Source: JBOGEN01 sp050743265
GTDB taxonomy: Bacteria; Actinomycetota; Actinomycetes; JBOGEN01
NCBI GenBank assembly: GCA_050743265.1
Contig: JBOGEN010000221.1
Span: 1-30,354 of the forward strand
Length of the DNA stretch: 30,354 nt
Direction of reading: 5' to 3'
Positions 1 through 7,831 of the stretch are shown here, in pieces. Under the pieces are notes generated by a model. That model did not search any database. It was not told where the DNA came from and worked only from the letters and a program-made list of their open reading frames with translations. The position numbers and the translations under genes are program-made. Positions within the stretch are counted from its first letter, which is position 1, and each line of letters begins with the position of its first letter.

Positions 1-20
1 CGGCGGGGCCCGGCCCGGAC

Positions 21-686
21 GTGGCTGCACCTGGTGCCCCAGCCCCGGGCCGAGACGCGTCCGAGGTGGACCTCAAGGCGCTGCTGGCGCGGTTCGGCGT
101 GCCGGTCCCCGCGGGCCGCCTGGCCCACAACGGGGCGGACGCCGAGGTCGCCGTCCGCGACGTCGGGGGCCGTGCCGTGGTCAAGGCCGTCGTCCCCGGG
201 CTGCTGCACAAGACCGACGTGGGTGGGGTCGTGCTCGACGTGACCCCAGAGGGCGCGGCCGAGGCGTACGACCGGTGCTCCCGGCTCGGCGGCGCGGTGC
301 TCGTCGAGGAGATGGCCACGGGCGGGGCGGAGGTGCTCGTGGGGGTCGCGTCGTCGCCGCTCGGCCCGGTGCTGACGCTGGCGACCGGCGGCGTGCTCAC
401 CGAGGCCGTCGACGACGCGGTGTTCCGCCTGCTCCCCGTCGACGCGGACGAGGCTCGCACGATGGTGGACGACCTGCGCGGTGCCGTACTGCTGCGCGGT
501 GTCCGGGGCCGGCCCGCGCTGGACGAGGACGCCCTCGTCCGCCTGCTCGGCGCCGTCTCCGACCTCGTGACCGGCTGGCCCGAGGGGTACGAGCTGGACC
601 TCAACCCCGTCCTCGTCCGCGCCGACGGTGTCCTCGTGCTCGACGCCGCGTACGTCGCGCCACCCGTGCCCCCCGGTGCGGCCTGA
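21..686 (+). CDS. ATP-grasp acyl-CoA synthetase (NDP-forming type) beta subunit/domain; start uncertain
   Basis: About 221 residues matching the ATP-grasp domain of NDP-forming acyl-CoA synthetases (acetate-CoA ligase beta subunit), which couple acyl-CoA and nucleotide triphosphate through a phosphohistidine. Visible family features are the VVKAVVPGLLHKTDVGGV segment (about residues 52-70), VEEM near 95, the glycine-rich GPVLTLATGGVLTE (about 114-127) and the ELDLNPVLV stretch near the C-terminus. No CoA-binding alpha domain is present, so the partner would be encoded to the left or elsewhere. The GTG at 21 is the first start in the window but lacks a clear ribosome binding site, and the frame stays open to base 1, so the gene may be 5'-truncated or part of a fusion. 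The AMP-forming ligase starts 37 bp downstream on the same strand, suggesting an operon. The substrate is unknown. Confidence 0.72.
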   Translation: MAAPGAPAPGRDASEVDLKALLARFGVPVPAGRLAHNGADAEVAVRDVGGRAVVKAVVPGLLHKTDVGGVVLDVTPEGAAEAYDRCSRLGGAVLVEEMATGGAEVLVGVASSPLGPVLTLATGGVLTEAVDDAVFRLLPVDADEARTMVDDLRGAVLLRGVRGRPALDEDALVRLLGAVSDLVTGWPEGYELDLNPVLVRADGVLVLDAAYVAPPVPPGAA

Positions 687-723
687 GACAGCGGAGGCTC
701 CTCGGCATGGAAGGCGGATGAGC

Positions 724-2322
724 ATGGACGTCGGACAGCTCGTCCAGCGTGCGGCCCACCGCTTCGCCGACCGGGTGGCGCTGGAGGGCCCGGAGGGCCT
801 GCGTACGTTCGCCGAGCTCGGCGACCGGGTCACCCGCATCGCGCGGGGCCTGCAGGGGCTGGGGCTGCAGCCTGGCGACCGCCTCCTCGACCTGCAGACG
901 AACTCGCTCACGTCCGTCGAGACGGACCTCGCGATCCGGGCGGCCGGGCTCGTCCGGGTCGCGCTCAACCACCGCCTGCACCCCGACGACTGGGCCCGCA
1001 TCGCGGACGACTCCGGGGCGGCCGCCCTCGTGTACGACGCGCGGTTCGCCGACGCGACCGAGGCGCTGCGGGACGGGGTGGGAGCGAGCCGCGTGGTCGC
1101 GGTCGGTGCCGGTGACACGGGTGGCGCTGGGGGGACGCCGCTGCACCGGCTGGTCGAGGCATCCTCGTCCGGGCCGCTGCCCGCACTGGACGACACCGCG
1201 CTGTGCGGCCTGCACTACTCGTCCGGCACCACCGGCTACCCCAAAGGCGCCCAGCGCACGCACCGCAACTGGTTCGCGTCCGTCGTGAACATGACGACCG
1301 ACGTGCTCGGCGGCCCCCCGACCGCCACGGACGTGTACGCGCACGCCGGCCCGGTCACGCACACGAGTGGGCTGTTCCTGCTGCCCTTCTTGGTCGCCGG
1401 GGCAAGGCAGCTCGTGATGCCCCGCTGGGACGCCGAGGAGTTCCTCGACGCCGTCCGGCACCGCGGCGTCACCCACGCGGCGATGGTGCCGACGATGGTC
1501 GCCCGGCTGCTCGCCCTGCCCGAGGTCGACCGCGGCGCGACGGCCGGGCTGAAGATGCTCGGGTACGCGGGCGCGCCGATGCCGGTCGAGCAGATGCGCC
1601 AGGCGTACGACCGGCTGACCCCGCACCTCGTCCAGTACTACGGGCTCGTGGAGGCCATCCCGCCGGTGACCCTGCTGGATGCCGAGGACCACGCACGAGG
1701 CCTGTTCGACAGTCCGGACCTGCTCACCTCCGCCGGACGTCCCGCCCTCGGCGTGGAGATCGCGGTGCGGGACGACCTGGGCGTCCCGCTGCCGCCGGGC
1801 GAGGTCGGGGAGGTCGTCACTCGCGGCGACCACGTGATGCGCGGCTACTGGCGAGCCGGCGAGCGCGACGACCTCGGCAAGAGCGTGGTCGACGGCTGGC
1901 TGCACACCGGCGACCTGGGACGCCTCGACGCGTCCGGACGGCTCTGGCTGGTCGACCGCAAGGGCGACATGATCATCTCCGGGGGGTACAACATCTACCC
2001 ACGGGAGGTCGAGGACGTGATCGCCGAGGTGCCGGGCGTGGCCGAGGTCGCGGTCGTCGGCATGGACGACCCCGACTGGGGCCAGCGCGTCACCGCCCTC
2101 TACACCGCCGCGGACGGCGCGTCCGTGTCCGCCGAGGACGTGCTCGCGCACTGCGCCACGCGGCTCGCCTCGTACAAGAAGCCGAAGGACGTCCGCCGCG
2201 TGGACGCGTTCCCGCTGAACGCGACCGGCAAGATCGCGAAGACGGTCCTGCGGGAGCGCCTGCGAGACGAGGCTCCGGGTGACCGGCCACAGGGCGCCGC
2301 ACGACACGGGGAGTCGGCGTGA
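724..2322 (+). CDS. AMP-forming acyl-CoA synthetase (ANL superfamily)
   Basis: A 532-residue adenylate-forming acyl-CoA ligase that makes acyl-CoA from a carboxylic acid, ATP and CoA. The sequence shows the phosphate-binding loop YSSGTTGYPKGAQ, the YYGLVEAIP motif, the hinge region GWLHTGDLGRLDASGRL followed by DRKGDMIISGGYNIYP, and the C-terminal catalytic lysine in NATGKIAKTVLR. Length and domain order are normal. I place the start at ATG 724 because AAGGCGG (711-717) lies six bases upstream; ATG 718, two codons earlier, is the alternative. The stop overlaps the mutase start by four bases (GTGA), so the two are probably translationally coupled. With the upstream ATP-grasp subunit and the downstream mutase it suggests activation and rearrangement of a short or branched acid. 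The chain specificity cannot be read from the sequence. Confidence 0.9.
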   Translation: MDVGQLVQRAAHRFADRVALEGPEGLRTFAELGDRVTRIARGLQGLGLQPGDRLLDLQTNSLTSVETDLAIRAAGLVRVALNHRLHPDDWARIADDSGAAALVYDARFADATEALRDGVGASRVVAVGAGDTGGAGGTPLHRLVEASSSGPLPALDDTALCGLHYSSGTTGYPKGAQRTHRNWFASVVNMTTDVLGGPPTATDVYAHAGPVTHTSGLFLLPFLVAGARQLVMPRWDAEEFLDAVRHRGVTHAAMVPTMVARLLALPEVDRGATAGLKMLGYAGAPMPVEQMRQAYDRLTPHLVQYYGLVEAIPPVTLLDAEDHARGLFDSPDLLTSAGRPALGVEIAVRDDLGVPLPPGEVGEVVTRGDHVMRGYWRAGERDDLGKSVVDGWLHTGDLGRLDASGRLWLVDRKGDMIISGGYNIYPREVEDVIAEVPGVAEVAVVGMDDPDWGQRVTALYTAADGASVSAEDVLAHCATRLASYKKPKDVRRVDAFPLNATGKIAKTVLRERLRDEAPGDRPQGAARHGESA

Positions 2323-3860
2323 CCCGGCAGCCGTGGCAGCCGCGCCTGCGTCCGGACTACGCGCCGGCCGGCGCCGAGCACCCCGGCGAGTTCCCGTACA
2401 CGCGGGGCATCTCCGCCGAGCCGAAGCCCTGGGTCATGGGGCAGTACGCGGGCTTCGGCACCGCCGAGTCGACGAACCGGCGGTTCCATGCGCTGCTCGA
2501 CGCGGGCGTCACCGGGTTCTCCGTCGCCATGGACCTGCCGACCCAGATGGGCCTCGACTCCGATGACCCCCGGGCGGTTGGCGAGGTCGGCCGCGTCGGG
2601 GTGGCGATCGACTCGCTGGCCGACGTCGAGACGCTCATGGACGGCATCCCGCTCGAGGGGGTCACCCAGGTCCGCACGACGGCGAACGCGATCGGCTACC
2701 TCTGGACCTCCTTCTTCGTGGCCCTCGCCGAGAAGCGCGGCGTCGACCCCAACGAGTTCGGCCTGTTCATCCAGAACGACGTGCTCAAGGAGTTCATCGC
2801 CCGGGGCACCCAGATCTACCCGCCGGAGGCGTCCCTGCGGCTGGCGGTCGACACGGTCGAGTACGCGGCACGGCACCTCCCCCGGTGGGTGCCGCTGGCG
2901 GTGAGCGGCTACCACGTCCGCGAGTCCGGCTCGGACGCCGTGCAGGAGATCGCGTTCACGTTCGCCAACGCCCGGGCGTACCTCGACGAGTGCGTCCGGC
3001 GCGGGCTGTCCGTGGACGACGTGGCCCCGTCGCTGTTCACGTTCCTCGCCACGACGATGGACGTGCTGCCCGAGGTGGCCAAGTTCCGTGCCGCCCGGCG
3101 GGTGTGGGCCCGGATGCTCAAGGAGCGCTACAGCGCGGCGGACCCGCGCTCGATGCAGCTGCGCATCTTCGTCTTCACAGCCGGCTCCACCCTCACCGCG
3201 CAGCAGCCGATGAACAACGTGGTCCGGACGTCCGTCGAGGCGACGACAGCGGCGATGGCGGGCGTGCAGACGATGCACGTGTGCGCGTACGACGAGGCGC
3301 TCGGCGTGCCCACCGAGGAGGCGGCGACGCTCGCGCTGCGCACCCAGCAGGTCGTGGCGTTCGAGACGGGCCTCACCGAGACCGTCGACCCCCTGGCCGG
3401 GTCGTACGCGGTGGAGTCCCTGACCGACGAGCTCGAACGCGAGATCGCCACCCTGCTCGCCGACATCGACGCCCGCGGCGGGGCGCTCGCGTGCATCGAG
3501 TCCGGCTGGTTCGCCCGGGAGCTCTCCGACGCGGCGTACGCGCTCGCCCAGCAGGTCGAGTCCGGCGAGCGGGCCGTGGTCGGAGTCAACCGCTACCCGT
3601 CGCCGAGCCCGCCGCTCGAGGTGTTCGCGGTCGACCCGGACGCCGAGGCGCAGCAGGCCGCGTCCGTCGCCCGCGTACGGGAGAGCCGAGACCCGGACGC
3701 GGTCTCCCGCGCCCTGCAGGGTCTGGAGCGGGCCGCGAGCGCCGGCGAGAACGTGGTACCCGCCTGCGTCGAGGCCGTGACGGCGTACGCCACCGTGGGC
3801 GAGGTCACCGACGTGCTGCGGAGCGTGCACGGGGCCTGGGCCCCCTCCCGGTCGTACTAG
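2319..3860 (+). CDS. Adenosylcobalamin-dependent acyl-CoA mutase, large subunit (methylmalonyl-CoA mutase family)
   Basis: A 513-residue protein covering only the substrate-binding TIM-barrel part of the methylmalonyl-CoA mutase family. The C-terminal B12-binding domain with its DxHxxG motif is absent, so a small subunit is needed and none is visible here. GTG 2319 overlaps the ligase stop, with GGGGAG at 2308-2313. By hand alignment to Propionibacterium MutB (numbers from memory, mutually consistent), Y43, Q152, R162, H199 and E326 match Y89, Q197, R207, H244 and E370. Y89 and R207 bind the substrate carboxylate and are replaced in isobutyryl-CoA mutases. Other positions differ: H328 and Q330 are F284 and F286, N366 is C322, R283 is S238 and S285 is F240. 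The general family is clear; the exact reaction is not. It could be a diverged methylmalonyl- or ethylmalonyl-type mutase. Confidence 0.88.
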   Translation: MTRQPWQPRLRPDYAPAGAEHPGEFPYTRGISAEPKPWVMGQYAGFGTAESTNRRFHALLDAGVTGFSVAMDLPTQMGLDSDDPRAVGEVGRVGVAIDSLADVETLMDGIPLEGVTQVRTTANAIGYLWTSFFVALAEKRGVDPNEFGLFIQNDVLKEFIARGTQIYPPEASLRLAVDTVEYAARHLPRWVPLAVSGYHVRESGSDAVQEIAFTFANARAYLDECVRRGLSVDDVAPSLFTFLATTMDVLPEVAKFRAARRVWARMLKERYSAADPRSMQLRIFVFTAGSTLTAQQPMNNVVRTSVEATTAAMAGVQTMHVCAYDEALGVPTEEAATLALRTQQVVAFETGLTETVDPLAGSYAVESLTDELEREIATLLADIDARGGALACIESGWFARELSDAAYALAQQVESGERAVVGVNRYPSPSPPLEVFAVDPDAEAQQAASVARVRESRDPDAVSRALQGLERAASAGENVVPACVEAVTAYATVGEVTDVLRSVHGAWAPSRSY

Positions 3861-3864
3861 CGCC

Positions 3865-4701
3865 TCACCGCGGCCCCGCCTTCAGGCCGGTCACGTCCTG
3901 GACGTGGCGCATCCCCGGGGCCCACAGGCGCGCGCGGAGCCCCTGGAAGACCTCGGCGGCCGCGGTGCCGGCCCACGGCTCGGGCAGCAGCTCGCCGGGC
4001 AGGCCCGGGTCGAGGAACGGCAGCCGCCGCCACTCGGTGAGCGCGAGCGCGTAGTCGCGGAAGGCCCGGCGCGGGTCGCCGCCGTCCTGCCAGGTGTGCA
4101 GCACCGGCCCGTACGCGTCGACGAACTGCCCGTACATGCGCTGCAGCGCGTCGAGGTCCCACCACTGGCGGACCGCGTCCCGCATGGCGGCGAAGCCGGC
4201 GTACTCGGCGCGGAAGAGGTGGACGTAGGAGTCGAGGTCGAGGCGGCGCAGGGTCGCGCGGGTGTCGTCGAGCAGGTGCGCGGGCGCGACCCACACGCCG
4301 GCGGCGGTGTTGCCGTACCCGAGCCAGGTGAGCCGGGAGCGCAGCACGTGCCGCTTCTCCCGCTCCGCCTCGGGCACGCTGAACACCGCGAGCACCCAGC
4401 CCGCGTCGACCTCGGCGGGGCCGGACCGGCCGAAGATGCGCCGGTCCCCCTCGGCGAAGATCGCCTGCGCCTCCGCAGACAGCGCGTACCCGGTGGCCCC
4501 GTCACGCCTGTCGGCCTCGAGCGCGCCGCGACGCTTGAGCCGCGAGATGGACGAGCGCACCGCCTGGCCGTCGACGTCCAGCGCCTGCAGCAGGGTGATG
4601 AGGTCGGCGATGGCCACCCAGCCGCCGAGCTCGCGCAGGAACGCGCCATAGACCGTGAGGATCAGCGACCGGGGACGGGCGGTCGGCGCTGACTCGGGCA
4701 C
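3865..4701 (-). CDS. PaaX-family transcriptional regulator
   Basis: A 278-residue protein with PaaX-family architecture: an N-terminal winged helix (about residues 12-75, including VRSSISRLKRRGAL), a central domain (about 95-185, starting near AGWVLAVFSVPE), and a C-terminal PaaX_C domain. PaaX of Escherichia coli represses phenylacetate catabolism and is released by phenylacetyl-CoA, so family members often sense an acyl-CoA. The gene converges on the acyl-CoA ligase/mutase genes with only four bases between stop codons. The ligand and target are therefore plausibly the acyl-CoA made by that cassette (inference). GTG 4701 is chosen because TAGCAT ends exactly six bases upstream, typical of a leaderless transcript. 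No phenylacetate genes are visible nearby. Confidence 0.87.
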   Translation of the reverse strand: MPESAPTARPRSLILTVYGAFLRELGGWVAIADLITLLQALDVDGQAVRSSISRLKRRGALEADRRDGATGYALSAEAQAIFAEGDRRIFGRSGPAEVDAGWVLAVFSVPEAEREKRHVLRSRLTWLGYGNTAAGVWVAPAHLLDDTRATLRRLDLDSYVHLFRAEYAGFAAMRDAVRQWWDLDALQRMYGQFVDAYGPVLHTWQDGGDPRRAFRDYALALTEWRRLPFLDPGLPGELLPEPWAGTAAAEVFQGLRARLWAPGMRHVQDVTGLKAGPR

Positions 4702-4707
4702 AGCGCG

Positions 4708-4713
4708 ATGCTA
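4708..4713 (-). promoter_or_regulatory. -10 box for the PaaX-family gene, leaderless layout
   Basis: On the minus strand TAGCAT is followed by six bases and then the GTG start at 4701. A TAnnnT box at this distance places the transcription start at or beside the first codon. No convincing -35 box is seen. Confidence 0.5.
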
Positions 4714-4874
4714 CCTCGCGTCCTGGTTTCGACGGTCACGCCGACGCGATGCCTGGGGCTCACGGCGTCCCGCAGCAGTGACCTGTGTCACTGGACAGGG
4801 CTTTGGTACGGAAGTGCGCAGGTCATGGATGCCCGGGACGCGGGCGGGGCCGCGTGACCGCCGCCCCGCGTCGC

Positions 4875-4880
4875 GTACGC
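4875..4880 (+). promoter_or_regulatory. -10 box for the paired ATPase operon
   Basis: TACGCT lies nine bases before GTG 4890. This favours GTG 4890 as a leaderless start over the in-frame GTG at 4854, in which case the box would lie inside the coding region. The -35 region is weak. Confidence 0.4.
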
Positions 4881-4889
4881 TCGCCGCTC

Positions 4890-5887
4890 GTGGAAGCGCG
4901 CGACACCGACTGGGAGGGCGTACGGCTGCACGTCGTCACCGGCAAGGGCGGGACCGGCAAGACGACCGTGGCGGCGGCGCTCGCGCTCGCGCTGGCCTCG
5001 GGTGGGCGGCGGACGCTGCTGGTCGAGGTCGAGGCCCGACAGGGGTTCGCCCGGCTCTTCGACAGCCCGCCGCTGCCGTACGCCGAGCGCAAGGTCGCCG
5101 TGGCACCCGACGGCGGCGACGTGTACGCCCTGCCCGTCGACCCGGAGCAGGCCTTCTTCGAGTACCTCGACCTCTACTACCGGCTCGGCCGTGCCGGGAA
5201 GGGCCTGCAGCGCCTGGGCGCGGTGGAGTTCGCCACCACCATCGCCCCCGGGCTGCGCGACGTGCTGCTGACCGGCAAGGTGTACGAGGCCGTACGACGC
5301 CGCCGCGGCGAGACACCCTGGTACGACGCCGTCGTCCTGGACGCGCCGCCGACCGGGCGCATCACCCGGTTCCTCAACGTGAACGCGGAGGTGGCCGGGC
5401 TGGCCAAGGTGGGCCCGATCCACGGGCAGGCCGAGTCGATCATGCGGCTTCTGCGGTCCCCTCGCACCGCGGTGCACGTGGTCACGCTGCTCGAGGAGAT
5501 GCCGGTGCAGGAGACCACGGACGCGACGGCCGAGCTCGCCGCGTCCGGCCTGCCCGTCGGCGGCGTGGTGGTGAACATGGTGCGGCCACCGCTGCTCGAC
5601 CGCAGCGCGCTCGCCGCCGCCGCCAAGGGCACGCTGGACGCGTCCGCCGTCGCCACGGGGCTCAAGGCGGCCGGCGTCGACGTCACCGGCGAGGACGACG
5701 ACCCTACGGTCGCCGGGCTGCTCCGCGAGGCCGAGGAGCATGCCGCCCGGGTCGCCCTGGAGCGCCGGGAGCGGCGACGCCTCAAGGCCCTCAAGCTCCC
5801 CTCGTACGACCTGGAGGCGCTGCCGTACGGCGTCGACCTGGGCGGGCTCTACCGCCTCGCCGACGACCTGCAGCGCCAGGGGATGGC

Positions 5888-5891
<4 letters not shown>
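4890..5891 (+). CDS. bagA: Get3/ArsA-like ATPase, first of a pair (BagA / Rv3679-like)
   Basis: A 333-residue SIMIBI-class ATPase of the ArsA/Get3 family. The deviant Walker A loop TGKGGTGKTT (residues 17-26) includes the signature lysine K19, and the DAPPTGRITRFL segment marks the Walker B/switch region. Long blocks such as VEFATTIAPGLRDVLLTGK resemble, as I remember it, M. tuberculosis Rv3679. That protein and Rv3680 have been described as bacterial Get3-like proteins (BagA/BagB). Family members use ATP-driven dimer rearrangement to move or chaperone clients; the bacterial client is not settled. No CxxC zinc motif of eukaryotic Get3 is visible. The stop overlaps the next start (ATGA, 5888-5891), so the two are cotranslated. 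GTG 4854 is an alternative start adding 12 residues. Confidence 0.88.
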
Positions 5892-7066
<1,175 letters not shown>

Positions 7067-7144
7067 CAGAGCTCACGGGCTGACGAGCTCACGGGACGGC
7101 AGCGCAGGCCTACCACGGGAGACGAGAGAGCTGTCGAACTGACG

Positions 7145-7177
7145 GAGCCCGGCCGCCGTGTGGTGTCGGCCGGGCTC
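7145..7177. terminator. Hairpin between convergent bagB and whiB
   Basis: A perfect 11-bp stem, GAGCCCGGCCG at 7145-7155 pairing with CGGCCGGGCTC at 7167-7177, encloses an 11-base loop. It lies between two convergent genes and can act in both directions. The following bases are not T-rich, as is common in high-GC actinobacteria. Confidence 0.72.
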
Positions 7178-7280
7178 TGTCATGTCGGACGTGGGGTTGG
7201 GCGGCTCGTCCCCTCCACGGGCCGCCCAGCCCCACGTCACGCCACGGTCACCGCCAAGCGGTGAGGGTGTGCGACGCGGG

Positions 7281-7601
7281 TCAGCCCGCGACGGACAGCG
7301 GGGTCTCGGGACGCGTGTGGTCGGCGCGCTCGTAGGTGTCGCGCGCGGTCTCGAGGAGGCGGCGCCACGAGGTGACGTTCGGGCGGCGTCGCAGCAGCGC
7401 ACGGCGCTCACGCTCCGTCATCCCGCCCCAGACGCCGAACTCGACGCGGTTGTCGAGCGCGTCCGCCAGGCACTCGGTGCGGACGGGGCAGCCCAGGCAG
7501 ACGGCCTTCGCGCGGTTCTGAGCCGCGCCCTGGACGAAGAGCGCATCGGGGTCCCCCTGACGGCACGCTGCGCGAGAGGTCCAGTCGGTCGTCCAGGCCA
7601 T
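7281..7601 (-). CDS. whiB: WhiB-family iron-sulfur regulator (WhiB4-like by position)
   Basis: A 106-residue Wbl protein with the four cluster-binding cysteines C13, C35, C38 and C44 (spacing C-x21-C-x2-C-x5-C), the GVWGG turn at 56-60, and a basic stretch RRALLRRRP at 67-74. Wbl proteins hold a 4Fe-4S cluster, sense redox or nitric oxide, and act with the primary sigma factor or on DNA. The position between the Get3-like ATPase pair and a divergent PBP gene matches whiB4 (Rv3681c) of M. tuberculosis, so a WhiB4-type role in redox response is inferred from synteny only. ATG 7601 has AAGGAAG five bases upstream. The 230-bp region to ponA2 is shared by the two divergent promoters. Confidence 0.93.
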   Translation of the reverse strand: MAWTTDWTSRAACRQGDPDALFVQGAAQNRAKAVCLGCPVRTECLADALDNRVEFGVWGGMTERERRALLRRRPNVTSWRRLLETARDTYERADHTRPETPLSVAG

Positions 7602-7819
7602 GGGGCTTCCTTACGCTCTGAGGAATCACCGTCGCAGCCGGTGAGAGCCGCATGGGGAACGTACGGAAATGGACGATGGGCGCAACAGGCCCCGTTGGGG
7701 GGAATCTGCGGTGGTCCGAAAGGACTACGCGCCCCCCAGACGGCCGCACTCCAACGAGAGAAGCCCAGGTCAGGGACGTTACCCGCGGCACCGTGGCAGC
7801 GCTAGTCGCACGCCCTGCG

Positions 7820-7825
7820 TACCCT
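7820..7825 (+). promoter_or_regulatory. -10 box for ponA2, leaderless layout
   Basis: TACCCT is followed by six bases and ATG 7832, so the mRNA probably begins at the start codon. This decides against the longer in-frame ORF that opens at 7652. No clear -35 match is seen. Confidence 0.5.
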
Positions 7826-7831
7826 TGCCCC

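Noticed and set aside
601..2307. Long minus-strand open frame (568 codons) opposite the acyl-CoA ligase
   Set aside because: It is a mirror of the ligase in high-GC DNA. Its translation is arginine-, glycine- and histidine-rich with no domain features, whereas the plus-strand frame has complete family motifs.
2100..3830. Long minus-strand open frame (576 codons) opposite the mutase
   Set aside because: Same reason: it is an antisense shadow with no recognisable motif.
2319..3860. Isobutyryl- or 2-hydroxyisobutyryl-CoA mutase identity
   Set aside because: Those enzymes replace the tyrosine of RQYAGF and the arginine equivalent to R207. Both residues are present here (Y43, R162), so the simple transfer of those names is not supported.
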